A DNA stretch of 64,000 bases from Anisakis pegreffii (lineage: Eukaryota; Nematoda; Chromadorea; Rhabditida; Anisakidae), in assembly GCA_035041965.1 (NCBI GenBank), contig JAPYMA010002476.1, positions 1 through 64,000 of the forward strand, given 5' to 3'. Within the stretch, counting starts at the first letter, position 1; the number at the start of each line of letters is the position of its first letter. Under the pieces are notes generated by a model, which was given only the letters and a program-made list of their open reading frames with translations, was not told the DNA's origin and ran no database searches. Position numbers and translations under genes: made by a program. This document shows, piece by piece, positions 49,043 to 63,069 of the stretch.

Positions 49043-52000
49043 CTGCAGATCACAATTTCATGATACACTCAAAAATACCGTAATGCTCAATTAATGAATG
49101 CTGATGATGTAATGTTGCGAACAACTTTTCTCCTAACGGTGATGATGCACATTCACTACAGCACAACGGACATGATACAGTAATCGAACTGTGTAAAAGA
49201 TGGCTTGGGTGTTCACTCGAATAAGTGATGCACACACCATAATTTATTATGTCTACGTAATTTCATAACGAATACAAGATGCGAGCAGAAGTTTTATTGA
49301 AATCGAACCAGTTTATTGCAACTGAACTGGACGAGCATTAATTTTAATACTTGAATTTTGGTTCATTAGAACTGATGGCATTTTAAAGCCAAACCGAAAA
49401 AGTGTGGGAATAAGTCATAGGAAGTGCATACCAAACATGGAAATTTATATTCCGATAGTGAGACAACTGAGAATTTTAAAATTCTTTTCGCTTTGTAATT
49501 CCGCAGTTCTGAAAGAGTTTTCAATAATTCTGCAAAATCATCGAGAATCAATGATCTAACGAGCAGAGTGTAATCGAATGAATAGAATCAGTCGGACCTT
49601 TAGGAATTTTTTTACTGATTCCAAAATATCGCTGACATTCCACAGTTGATTGCATTGACATTTCCTGTGCACGAATTGATATACCTGGAAAAAATATGAT
49701 TAAATTTTTTGCACTGTTTGACCAGCATAAGGAGCATTACGAGCGCAGAGCATTCAGGAAAGATGCGCATGGATCGACACATAAAGCAATTCGTGGATTT
49801 CAGATACGTAAGATTGAGCGTTTGAGATGCGGCGAATACTCGCACCTGTGACTGTACCCTCGAATCGGCCGTTAGTATCAAATTCAAAATTGATACAGTA
49901 TTCGTTCCATAAATTTGCTCTAATGTGCTACTTGAAAACTTTTACATTGGTGGTAGAGTTGGTTGTGATAGCACGTACATGAAATCGCCATCACAGTAAG
50001 CACAAATGCTCCCGAAGATAATAGATATGTGAGCTTCAATCAACTTAAGTTCAGTTGAAATCAAACTCTAATAAGATTTCTCGCGTTGTTTTATGGCATG
50101 CTCATAACCCCAAATGTGAAACGAAAATAAACACTGAGTCTTGTGTGCCGTTGAATATTGCATTTAAAGCGTTTTAACTTATGTTTGCTGGAACCGTTTT
50201 TGTTCTTTAATCAGTGTTTTTTTTTGCAAAACCTTAAAACTGAAATAAACAATTTCTTAAGTGCAAATTCTAGTTTTTTTGCTGCATGAGTTCCTGTTTT
50301 CTCGCATCGAATTTGTTGAAAATATCGCTTGCAAGTGGTTGTCACCTTCGAATCGGTGAATATTTTGACATGAGTCGAAGCGAGAGGACGAAGGAAATCA
50401 ACCTGAGCAATGAAACTTTCGTTGCTTTTTCTGTGTTTATCGCTTTGAACAGTTCACCTCTACCCTTCATTATATCATTGCAAATGACTAGATGAATGTC
50501 GAAAGTTTAGGTTGTTTGTACCGGTCTAAGCCGTTTGTAACCATTCTACCCTAATACGATTAGTAAACTATGTTTATTTTTCGCCTTTTGCAATTATGAA
50601 TTAAAGATAGCAATGGAATTTATTGGTTCACTTCAAAGACCAGTAAGGAATCAGCAAAGTGATTGAATGAAAAGCAAAATTTTTGATTCATTACCACTTC
50701 AGCAAACTGATTCAATAGAATTTCTTAGAATAATTCATACAGATAAACAACGCTGATTATAAGCGATGGTCAATTCGTGGAAAAGTATGACAGACAAAAT
50801 GGACTCCATTACCAAGTCACTTCAAACAATGAGCATTTCAAAGAGATACGCAAGATCAAAGAGTGGTTCGAGGAGAAAGAAGCTGCACTTCTACGAAAAA
50901 TTCCAGCACTCTAAAGTGACCAGCTTTTGACAGCTATTAAATTCCACTCACAAAAGAATGGATATATCAACGTGATACGACCCGACCAGGAACATGGACA
51001 GACGACAAGTGGTGCGAATAGAAGAATTAAGCGATTATCTATTTTCATACGGTGGAAATGTTCTTTGTTCTTTGTCAGACTGATGAGGAAATTGTTTGTT
51101 TGAAAGCATCGCAACACTTAGCGAAGCTACAGAGAGCATTAACCTTCGATTCTTATCTGGTGGAATCAGATGAAAAATGTTTCAATATACTGCGACATTC
51201 ACAAATGTTGTTCAGCAACAAATTATCATCTTTAAACATTCTTCAAAAAAAGAAAAACAGAATGAAACTTCAACATGAGACCGATAAATTTTGCTGACTG
51301 AAATGGGTATCTAAAGAAAAAATTAACTGAAAAAGGTCAAAAAATGTAATCGTAAGATTATATCGCATTGCAGTCAGTCAGTTCTCTTCACAGGGCACGC
51401 GTCTCGAGACGGTAATAAAATTACAGTAATATTACAAGCGAAATTAAGCGGCAGATGAAAGAGAAGGAATGAATGAACGAACACTATCAGTCTGAGAAAA
51501 TGATGATGATCAAGTGTGAGTGAACGGTGCGATTGTTGTTGTCAAGTTTTTAAAGGGGACGGGCATGAGAAGCGTGGCTGAACGAAGAGCAGCAACAAGA
51601 AGGCAAAACGATGAACGGACGGACGGTTTACAATCGGTGAAGGACAACGTTTGCGTTCTTAAGACGCTTCTTCATCGAGGACGGTGTGCTGATATAGCGA
51701 TGACGGTCGCGACGACATAATGTGACGGACGGCTGTTTGAAACTTCATTTGCAGAGATTATTTGAATGTGGCTGCTGCTGCTGTCTGTTCTAGATTCATC
51801 ACTTAGTAACAGTGATCGTTTATAGTTGGTGATGATGATGATGATGTTGCAAATAATCACTTAATACAACGAAAAATCAATTTTTTCAATTCGTCCTTGT
51901 TGGCACTGAATTAGAGACGAAATAAATGGCAACAATAGAAACGAATTCATTCAGAAATGAAACCGCTTTGAAGCACTGAGTACGATCCGTAACACATCAA

Positions 52001-55000
52001 TATCCAAGGGATCACCCGTCCGCTAGATGCGTTATTGGAGTCTGCCTCAATAGATCAAATGAATTCAGATCGAGACACAGAACGAATCAAAGCAAAGTGG
52101 ATCCACACTCGTTCAAGTCAGCGTTTTATTGCAGCTGTCTCATGTTCGATTGAAAAATGGTTACGCCTGTGCTGTCAATCATATTTTCGCAACTACTCCA
52201 TTCAGTAGTTAATTTTGTTTGCGTCAATGAAACGTTCATGATTATATTCCGTTCGGGTTTGCGTTTCATTACTTATGAATGTTTGAGGCACATCTCATCA
52301 CTTGACGCAGTGATATTTTCCATATGCATTCAATTACGCTTGAAAACTATGCATCGGTTTGCGGTTATTTGCAGTATTCGAATATATTCTACGTACGTTT
52401 TGATTCCGAATACGAAAGTCTATGCAATTGGTTGTCATCCATTAAGGCTTGTTGAATGACTTGACAGGTGTTCAGTTGAGGACGTTTAAACTGACGTCAA
52501 CTTAGAGGCTTAGAACAGAGAACAGTGATTCATTCGCTTGTTTATTGATGAGAATTTAGCCGTTACTTATATGCTTGCAATATATAGCAACAAGTCGGAC
52601 ACGGAAATATTTCATTATACAAACACAAATATTACGGCAATGGAGTTGTTGTTTACTTGGCATCGTTTAAGTGCTTAAAAAAATTGGAGAAATTTTCTGC
52701 AAATCGTTGATATTTTACATTGCTTGTATTCAAAATTTCATTGACGATGAGTTTCAAGCTAGACGACAATCAACGAATAACACCAATCGCTACTCTGAAT
52801 TACACACAATCGGGAGCCGTCGTGGTTGATTGGTTCATTTGATTTCTATCTCGAAAATTTCAAAAACTTTCATTGCCTTTTCTACACTTGTACTCTAGTT
52901 TCTTTTGTATTTTTGTGCACATGCTGCACCTAACTCAGGAACATCAAAATGCAAACGCGACGTTTCCAATTAGGTGATGATTGAAGACACGCACAAAACC
53001 GCACAGTTCACCTTCAAGACGTCGTCAATACAGTCAGATAGCTCTGAGGAAGAAGTATGAAAATTTTGATGGATTGCCTCACGATCAGTGATAAACTTGA
53101 TTCATGTGACGAATTCGCATCCGTTCACCTGTTTGGGTCAAATGCTGTTTCTTGTTGCATTCCTCACGTAACAATCTACTGCTTCTTCCACTTCTTCATA
53201 AGATATTTTCAACTGTTCAACACTCGAACCATCCATCCAACAACCAGACGAACTGGTTTATGGAAGTGGTCGTTTCGCTGGCGAGTAATTCTTACAATCT
53301 GAATTAGCAGTGCAACAAAAATGCAACTGAAAAAGTTTCTTCTAGTGAACAGAAATGCTAACGATTGGCCTCGACAAGCCATTTGTTGTGGTTTTAATTT
53401 AAATGGAATGAGCAGTGCCAAAATATTCACCAATTACGGAATAAGAATTCAATGAAAATTCAACGAAAGGTGGACGTTGCTGGTTTGGTTTATTTTTAGC
53501 AATAATTCTATGAAATGAATTACTAAATAAGGCTCGCGTTGATCTTTTTTTAACTGACTGTGACTCTGTTTGACTATGATGTGGTGCTGTTGTATTCGTT
53601 CAATACAACCTGTGTACTTCCATAGGATTCCAATTGGTTTCTGTTTAGCTCACGTGTCAGAGCCGATTCAGGGACGTTGTTAAACAAACGACAACACAAA
53701 TTTTGTACACTCACTGTTATTATTACACAAGGTTGCGATTGCTCACAAGTTGAATACAGTATGCAACGTTATTACAATACGAAAACATCATCACTCGGAA
53801 ACTTTTGCCAACATCAACAACACTCTCACAGTAAGTGAAAATGCAATCAAGCAACAAACGGCCCAGAAAACATCAACACGGAAAAGTTAGAGACTAAGCA
53901 AAGCAACGGATTGAATTAGCAAAGTTTTGGAGAATTTTTGTGGGCCTACAGTCTCAGCTGAAGGCTTCAATAAACAATAGCAAAGTGATTATGACCGCTA
54001 TCTTCACCTCGATCAAATACAAGCATTCGCTAGTGTGAATGTCAATGACTCAGTGATGAAGTGAACTTTTTGATAAAGGTAGCAACAAAAAGAAACAACT
54101 CAACAACAGAAAGATTCCATGCTAAAGAATTTGGCAATGACCCTTTTTGAGGGAACTGAACGAACGCCAACTAACTGATAGCATCTCATCGAAAAAAATC
54201 ATTTCAACATGATACAAAACATGGAAATTCTATTGAAACGTAGAATGTTTTCGACGCCGAAATTCCACTTTTATTCAGTACGAATAAATCAGAAAAATGT
54301 TCATCAGCATTCGTGAGTTATCTTTGTTTTAATCAACGCTCAGAGATGTGCACTCAACGGAAGAGATTATTTCTTGATGAGTCCAAGTCAATAACCTCAA
54401 CATTAACAATGACACCTCAACAAAAATTAGCAATCTTCAGACGCCTCAAAAACACTCAAATCACATCAATCAAAAAGTAGAAAGCAACGGCACATTGAGA
54501 ATTTTCTGTTTGAAATAGCCAATCAATCGCATAACGATTCCAAACTTGTAATCAATGTTCTTGTGAATTTCATCCTCACAAATGAACTGATACAATAAAT
54601 TTAGGAAATCGAATTATGTGCTCACGGATGGATGTTTCAGCGCCACACGTTCCAACGTTTTACGAATTCAAATCTCAACTCCTACTTCTGCATACGGTAC
54701 GAAAGCTAGCTTCTAACGAGATAAGCGCATATGATAATGTGTGCATCATAATGAGAGTAAATTTTAAACCAAAACGGATGGATTAGAATTAGCGGAAAAA
54801 AGAAATGGTAAATGAACAGCAGCAAAGAGCAAATTAATTCAATAACGGAAGCTGCAAGCCCATTGTACATAAAAGGCTTCGATGCGGTCAATTTTTTGAA
54901 CTGGCTCTCCGGACGAGAAGTTGCCCACTCATGAGACGCAAGTGCCTCATGCAATCGTTTAGGAATGTAATCTAAAGCTGTGTTGTGTCACTTCGAAAAA

Positions 55001-58000
55001 AATGTTTTTTATATCAATCAAATGAATGTTTGAAATGCGGCAGAGAGGATCCGAATTGTTTACTCATTATGATTTGGATGAACTATTGCGAACAATCCTT
55101 TCCACTAACAGCTGTCCTAATATGTACGGAATATTCAACGTTGAATGTTGAACGTGGATGAAGCGATAAACATTTAGCCAAATGTTCGATTCATCTCTTT
55201 TTTCCTTTTTCATGATATTTTGATATTTTGAGAACGACGTGTTCATTTCCATTTCATCATCATCATCATCAACTCGTTCACCTGTGCACACGTCGCAAAC
55301 AACAAGTGGCTTATGTTTTAGAGGTTTCAAGCGTTATCTAAACCTCTACAAAACGCCGAATAATCATACGAAGAAGCCAGCAAAGAATAGTAAATTTCTC
55401 TTTTCAAGCGCTATCACCCTCTTTGCATCGAAGAATTCAAGGCATCCACAAAACCCAACTGATGTCACCATATCACAATAACAACAACAATGGTGAGGTT
55501 TCATTAAATTCGTTGTCCAAACTATTCAGCAAATCCTCTATCTATATACGAGAGAAAATGTATGTGTACAATGTCAATAAAAAGGTGAAATGTGAACTGA
55601 ACTTTGCATATGAATGCGAAATTTCAAGGATGACGAAATTGACATGAAATATAGCAACATAAGAATGGAGTGCATTCACGGTTGTTCAGTTGGATTTCAA
55701 CTTTTCATTGTTTCGGCTCATTGACATTGAACTCTGACTCAGTGTCGACTTTGCGGATCAGTGCAACAGCGAAAATAGCTGAGCGATACATTGTGCTCGC
55801 ATGAATTCTCGACGGAAGTACAAAAGATTTTCACTTGAAGAACGTAAAAAATTTCAAAAAATTTCTCCTTTTTCAACAGTCGATGATCATGGAAAAATTT
55901 GAATGACATATACTTGAACTATGTTCACTTTTTAAAATCACATCTTAAAATAACTTCACAAATGTCGAGTGGAAAAGCGTAAATGTTGTAAAGTGATTCA
56001 TGCATTAATATGGTGCGGGCACAAGTGAGAGCCTAAAAACGTGTCAAAATCAAGTGTAAGTTCACGAATTTGACTGAACCCAACCATACCACCGAATGAA
56101 AACACAATGAAGCACCACAAACGAATATAATCTTCATCCAAATGCATAATCATGAACAAATCAAATCAACCAAAGAAACTAATGAAATGATAATAAATAA
56201 ATTGATAACAATGACTGCGAGAGAAAGAAACGTTAAGGGAGCAACAGTGAACTATCATACAGAATACCATTACGGACAATTGACACTCAGATAATTACCG
56301 GTGATCTGCAGACAATGATTATTTGATAATGTCTGCTAGGAAGTTTGATAGCGATTTACGTGTTCTAACGGCTACCTTTTGAACAACAAGTGCATCATCT
56401 TCTGAATACTTGACGACGCCAGACTGCATCGACGATGAATGCAGATCCAGAGGTGTTTCCAGAATAGACGAAATTAATTGGATGTACCAACGATACGGCA
56501 ACAAGAGCATTGTGCCTTTGGAAGACCTTATTTAAATAAGGCATTTGGATTGAATTGGTTGTGCATCGTTGTTTTAGTGCTGTTGGTGTTATTGTTGTTG
56601 TTGTTTTGGTTTAATTTTAAGGTTGCATAATTGAATTTAATCATATTATATAATTAATATATGCGCATACAAACGTATTCGTTCTATTCGCCGATGACAA
56701 AACAATGAGTCGCACAGAAAAACACACCTATGTAACATCGAAATAACAAACGCATAATTAAACGAGAGCGATATGACCCTAATTTCCATGCACCGTTTCT
56801 TTCCCCTACTTCCCCTAATCCCAGATGATCATCACTCTCACGCCTAAACGAACCAAAAAACAAAGAGCATTTCATCTCGTATATCCAATTGCATAACATA
56901 AATCGTAAATTAAACGCAACATACGAAGTTGTTGTTTGAGAAGAGTTTCATTTTAACATTTGCAGCAAATCAATTTGACAACAACTACGTGAGTAATAAC
57001 ACTTGATAATTCCACTTTTCCAGTGAATTCCATCCAACTTCTAGTATCACAAAAGATCTACAATGAGTACTGTGGAGGAGAAGAGTGCAAGCGATGCGAT
57101 TGGGCAAGTTCACAGCATCAGAAAAAATGGAGAGGCACATAAATGATTGGAATGAAGCTGAAACATTCTCCAAACAGTACCAAATTGCTCACGAAATGAT
57201 CAAAGTTCCACTTTATTAGCATTAATACTAATGGAAATCGCAGTGAAAGAGCCAGCCGCCCCTCCCCTTTGAAACACTTCAAAAATCAAAACCTGTAGAA
57301 AAATACATATTCCACACGCCAGCAGTACAGATGAATGTTTATTTGTGAATGAGTGAAAAAGAACTGCAAATATTTCTAAATCCTCAATAATACCATTGTC
57401 CGATTGTAAAATTTGAAAAAATCACCGTTCTATTCAGTTCCTGCTCTATCTTCATAATGCGTTCAACACTTACCAATGAAAACAGAAAACATGATAATAG
57501 AACACTTACCATGATAGTTACCATGATAATAGAAAACATTTGTTCGTTTGTATTTTTCTATTTTCAGTGTAATGATTGATTACAAGTGCTAAACGCCGAA
57601 TGTTCGATCAAGAAAATTGCATGGTGCATGAGAATTTCTTGTGCGCGCACTCATTTCAGGTGCACTGTTGCAAATCTTCGCTGTTACCGTAGTGTTTCTG
57701 TACTGGATTCTAGGATGATGTTGCAGACACCGAGAATCGCAGTCCTTGACGCCGATTCTGCCCTAGACTCAACTCAATTATATTTTGAATCGAACATGTA
57801 TCTTCTTTGATCTACTGTTCTGGTGTCGCTGTTCAAAACAACGTCCCGTTTCAACGAGTTAGCCCATTTTATTATCAATGAAACTACAGAAGGATCGTCG
57901 TTTGGTTAGGATGGGGAGGGGGTAGGGGGGGTAGGGAGGGAGGCTGGATTGGAAAAGGGACAATGATGCATTTTACTCGTTCATGTCAAACAACAAGAAG

Positions 58001-61000
58001 AATTGACGAAGTTTATTTTGAACTGAATGGAAATTTGGAATCAACTGAATTGAGTGTTATTAGCTGAGAATAAAATGCGCTTCATTCTCACGTTATCGCA
58101 TTACTGAATTAAAAATCTTTGTATCGGCTTAATCGAAAGAAAACAATGATCTTCTTTAATCGAAAGAAAATAATTATCTATAAGGTCATCTAAAAGCCGT
58201 TTTATTATTTCTTGATTTTCTTTCATTGTTCGTGGATTTTCTTTTCATATCGTTTATTTGCTTCACATTTCATCCGGCAAGAGCAAGTATTCATTTCGAT
58301 ACGACACGACAGCGACGAAAATATTTTCATCTATTGGAAAATGCTTTTGAAGAGGCAGTTTTGTTTTTCTCATTACTCTGTGCTTCTTGATGTGTCGTCG
58401 CAGATCATAAAGAACACCCAGATGCATAACTGACTGCAAAGTCAGCCGTATAGTACAGAAACGGTGACTGGTAAGGAATTTATGCATTCTGATCATGAGC
58501 TATGCACTGACTGCACTCAACGCATCATAATATGAAGTATGCATGCTGCACCTCTTGAATTACTTCTTCAGTTTGCATAGACAGCTATCGTACAGTATGA
58601 ATATTTTCATGAATCAGAGTGATAATTCTTTTGATTTGCATCAACCCTCAGTCTGGAATTCGATCAGCGTGGTTAGATCGATGCTGAAAATGTTCCCAGA
58701 TATACACGTTCAATTCAACTGCAATGTGATGTTTTATGCAGCTCTCTTGCTGAGTGTTTCCTGATGTGAGGAGCTATTGAAAAGGTATGAACATAAAGGT
58801 TGTCGAGCAAATAATATGAGATATTTATCACATCTGCTGGTGCTATCGAGTGATTGCTGAATTATCCAGAATGTGTACGGTGCTTTAGAGAAATTCTGTT
58901 CGATAAAAAATGACCTCAGTTATTTGAAATATTACCACATTTTCACTCAAAGGTTTTTGAAGATTTATTTCGTGTCAGCAGTTTTCGAAAGGACAGGCCA
59001 GTGGCCTCTCGTTTCGAAAAAAGTTTCCTTCTTCGAAGTCTATTCAGGAGTGTGAAGAAGCGAACCTTAGTGGAGTCAAAATGATGTTGGCAGTGAACAG
59101 TTTCCTTGCAAAGAAGTGAAGATAACATGAAACAAAAAGAAAATATCGGCACATCATGATGATGAAAATAAAGATGATCAAAATAATCTGAGAACAAAAT
59201 CAGATTCATCAGAGATTAGCACTTATTAAAGGCTCTTTCGAGGACACAGTATTTGCTTGGCTATCTGAAAAAAAGAACGGACTACGGGCAAATTACTACC
59301 TAAATCATTTTGATTGTTTACGATTAGCATATTTTCAAAGCAGTGTCAGTCATGACGTTAAGTGCTAGTAATTCTCGAAATTAGTGCAATACTTTTTAAA
59401 AATTCTATCACTAAGCTATTAAAGTGATTTGCCATCAGCTCTTATCATTCACTGGTCGCAATCCTGTATCATAACATTCGTGCGGTTGAGGAGATGCATA
59501 ATCCTCTCAGTGCAACAACCCTGGGAAGTACATTCACTAATCTGATAATTATTTTCACTAATTAAGGCATTACGTGAGCGAAGGGTTCAACATTTCCTCG
59601 AGGCTTCGTTTGTGACTAATTAAATCCGAACGTGAAAGCTATTTAAGATGGGCAAGAAGTATTTATTGTTATGTATAGTGGTTCGAGGTACTGCTATTTA
59701 TTATTATATATCTTGGTTCGAGGTGTTTTAACTGTACATTTCATGGAATTAACTCAAGCATGTGCACTTGAAACTGTTTCAACTACTTTGAAAGGAAATA
59801 ACCGAACAACATTTTGGTAAAATCTCCAGTGAGATTGAGTCAGAGAAGTTGATGAACAATTTTTGGATGTATGACGATAGGCGAACGGACGATAGAATTG
59901 TCTTCAAGGCTGCGATCGTCATTAATGATGAAAATTTCAGCCACATTCACAGTTCTTAAAGAATACTTGACCCGCATTCCAACTGTATTATCGTTCAAGG
60001 AAGTTCTTTCAAAGTAAACATGGAAACAGACAGTGTTTCATGAGGATATAAGCAAAGAAGGAAATAAAAAGATCACTCGGGATATCTCCAATAAGATGGA
60101 AAGACGTTACTATGAAGTGGGTAACACCTGACAAAAGAAGGCAAGATCACAGACCGAATGGAAACGCATTGTGGCCAGCCAGCAATGTTACAAATGTTTG
60201 ATAACTTGGCCACTCCAGGTGATCAGCCAGAAGCTTGAAAGATAATAAAGGAAGCAATTGCACTCATGGAACAAGCAGAGATAAGTGAGTTGGATAATAT
60301 GCGTTGAAAAGTCTGGCTGCGTTGTGTGTCTGCGTTTGTGTGTGTTTGTGTGTGCATTCCAAGAGTAAACTGCCAAAAAATGCGACTGTTTATTCATTGT
60401 TATTGATAAGTTCAAGTCGTCATCACTTTTTTTGCTTCTCATTTGTGGCTGTCACTCAAAATGTTGAATTTTGTTGTTGAGAGCGATAACGCTATTATTG
60501 ACGTTCGTACGTACGTCTGTCTGACGAATTGTTTTATTGGTTGATTGGACACTGTAAAAATATGCAACAGTCTGGTTGCAATCTGTAAATGAAATTTTTT
60601 TTTCGATTTTAATCGTAAAACTGACAGCAATTCAACAAATTACCAGACGCAACAGCACAACAGAATGAAAGTCGCAGGAGTTGATTAATATCTTTTCAAC
60701 GCATCGATGTTGATTTGCTGGCCGATGAAATTGCCTCGAAAGGATAGTCTTCAGTTGCAAAGAGTGCAGAACTTCAGCTCCGTTAGCTCCTGATGCTTGC
60801 TTGATATCAGAGGATCCGAAAAACAAAGCATAATTTCTTAACTGATTGGCCGAATGATTAGACGGCCAGATGTCAAACGTTGGAATTCAGTGAGCACAGA
60901 CAGAATATGCTGCCAATTGATGCGAGTTTGAAAAGTTTATCTGAAAGCATGCAAGACGAAACCGTCACAAACAACAGGCATAGAGCATCAGTGATGTGAA

Positions 61001-62191
61001 ATCAATCATCTGCTATCGAATAATCTGATTTTCTTATCAAAGCGTCTTTCATCTTCATCATTTTTAACAACTAATCACCGCTGTCAAACAAACAATTAAT
61101 AAAAAATATTGCATTGACACTCTTTTGAGTCATACGATAATGCCTTTTTCGGGCAACGTTGAAAATGGCTCGTGATCAAAACCATGTTAAGAGAAGATTT
61201 GCAGTTGGAAATAAATCCTGGGCTGATGATCAGCAGCTGAAGACTGTCAATCAAGAGTTCATTGAAAGTGTTGATTGCATTCAATGTGTAATATTCCCTA
61301 ATTACCACGATGAATTGTTTGGCTCTCAGATGAGCAAAAAATGCAATTTATTGTCGAAATGAAAGTTGTATGTTTATTGTTACAATTTCGAGGTTTATGA
61401 GCACTTTCGCATATCAAATAATGCATGGTGTGAACGAATGTTGGCTTTTTTTTTTTGAAACTCATTGATGAGGATGATGCCTAGCATCCATCACAAATTA
61501 ACACCAAAAAACCATTCCTCAATATCAATTTTGAAGCATTACTGAAGGGATTATTGTTGTGCTGTAGTAATTTTGAACGTAAGAGTAACTTTTTCTCTTA
61601 TTCATATTGATATTTATTCACAAATTAGAAACTTTCCTCATCCCCTTTCATCCCCCCTACCAAAAAATTGCATGAAATATTGATTCCAGTTCGACTTGTG
61701 CAACGAATTTTGCTCCACTCGGCATAGTCCTCAGATTTTATCGAATAATATCCCTCATGTTTTATGATCGGCATCAATTGCTGAAATTTTGCAAGAAATC
61801 GATATGCACTTCATTGCTGAAAGATGAGCAAAATCATAAATTAGTCATCTGCTCAGATTGATCCAATTGTTGCCCAATTTCGTGATGAACTTTGACTTGA
61901 CACTTAAATTATTCATTCAAGATCATTATTTATGAGTCTTTCTTCGTTCCCTGACCGCTTACTCATCATATTCTCCAACATACATTAAAAAAATGCTGTC
62001 ATGATGTTTGTGCTGAACAGGTTCATTGCTCAATTCAATGATGTGCTATTTTTTGTCATTAATTTTCTTCCCATCCTCACACAAAAAATTCATTTCATCA
62101 GATCAAAATAATTGTGATGATAATCTGAGATGATCGCACTGATTTTCGTTATTTTGCAAGCAAAGTGATGTTGTTGACCTTCAATTTACAG
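49043..62191. other. Gene-poor region, 13 kb, no securely supported gene
   Basis: It should contain the first exon and promoter of the minus-strand DM gene near its left end. Coding-like fragments without a full model: 56319-56510 (-, ends ...KSLSNFLADIIK, with an AAATAAG acceptor upstream), 57650-57810 (+, three competing frames after a CATTTCAG acceptor), 58543-58764 (+), 61159-61362 (+, about 65 aa) and 61711-61790 (+, FDLCNEFCSTRHSPQ after a TTCCAG acceptor). None has a known family or a matching neighbour exon. A near-identical GGTTCGAGGT decamer occurs twice around 59680-59720 but does not form a tRNA. Confidence 0.4.
57913..57943 (+). other. G-quadruplex-like G tract
   Basis: Runs of 4, 5, 6-7, 3 and 3 G separated by A or TA, then AGG. 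It fits the G3+N1-7 pattern with loops of 1-2 bases, in otherwise AT-rich DNA. It has a strong strand bias and no gene next to it. Confidence 0.85.
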
Positions 62192-62563
62192 ATGCTGCCG
62201 ATCGGCTCTCATCGTTCGAAACACATCACTTCAATGTTTGTGTTTCTCAAAAGTTGGAAAGCTTTACAGCTTCGAAACCTAGCAACAAATCATCATTGAA
62301 ATACTGCCAAACATGCACTGCTCAGCTCATTGATGTTCAGTGGAATTTTGGTTCCAAGGTAAAATCGTATTCGTCAGTTTGATCAAAATGCATCAAAATT
62401 TCTTACTCAATGCGCAATTTTCGAAAATAATTTTTGCATTAACCCGAAATATGCAAAAAGTGGGCACTACTGCATAGAACTTGATCGGATCACATTCATT
62501 AACTCGCTTCAGTGGTTCTCCATCAATGCTCTGGCATTGTTACATTCTCAAGCACCTAATTGA
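62192..62563 (+). CDS. Orphan exon(s) of an unknown Cys-containing protein
   Basis: The interval 62192-62358 lies between a good TTTACAG acceptor and a GTAAAA donor and reads without stop in one frame (55 codons, incoming phase 1): AADRLSSFETHHFNVCVSQK, then LKYCQTCTAQLID and VQWNFGSK. A possible terminal exon 62513-62563 after CGCTTCAG continues in phase (WFSINALALLHSQ) to a TGA. I could not find an upstream exon in phase. A nearby start MIALIFVILQA (62131) looks like a signal peptide, but its phase and spacing do not fit. No family was recognised. It could be the 3' end of a small secreted protein gene lying left of the CPG4-like gene. Confidence 0.4.
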
Positions 62564-63069
62564 ATCAAACACTCTGAGTTTTCCTCCAATTCCTGATTTG
62601 TTGCCCCAAGCTCTGCTTCGAATTCTATCGTGATGACTTCACGATGATTGCATCAGTGATGAGAGAAGTTTTTTTCTGTTCTAAATGATGCATATAAGAT
62701 GGGATGTGCTCACTACCAATGAAGTATTTTGAAGTTCTGTGCGCAAAGTGTTTCTAATCTCTTTAACGGATGGGCATTAAATAATGCGAAGTGATGAATG
62801 TAAATTAAAGTGATTTACTGAGATTACCTTGGATGATGTAAGTGAGTGCAGTGGTGGATCATCGCTGAATCCGAAACTCTTTCAGAAAGTGTCTTTTTTT
62901 AACGGTTCGTAAAGTGATGATTATGGTGATGCCCTAATTCGGTCCGTATTCGATTTGCTGGCGCTCATATGACCTTGAAGAGTTTTATTGTTTCTCTGTT
63001 TAAATTCATCACCACTGACCCATTTCAAGTCATAGGCACAAAGAAGTCAGCGTGGAGTCATCTTCAAGA

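Noticed and set aside
59670..59730. Two GGTTCGAGGT strings resembling tRNA T-arms
   Set aside because: The flanks are AT-rich without any cloverleaf; this is a short direct repeat only.
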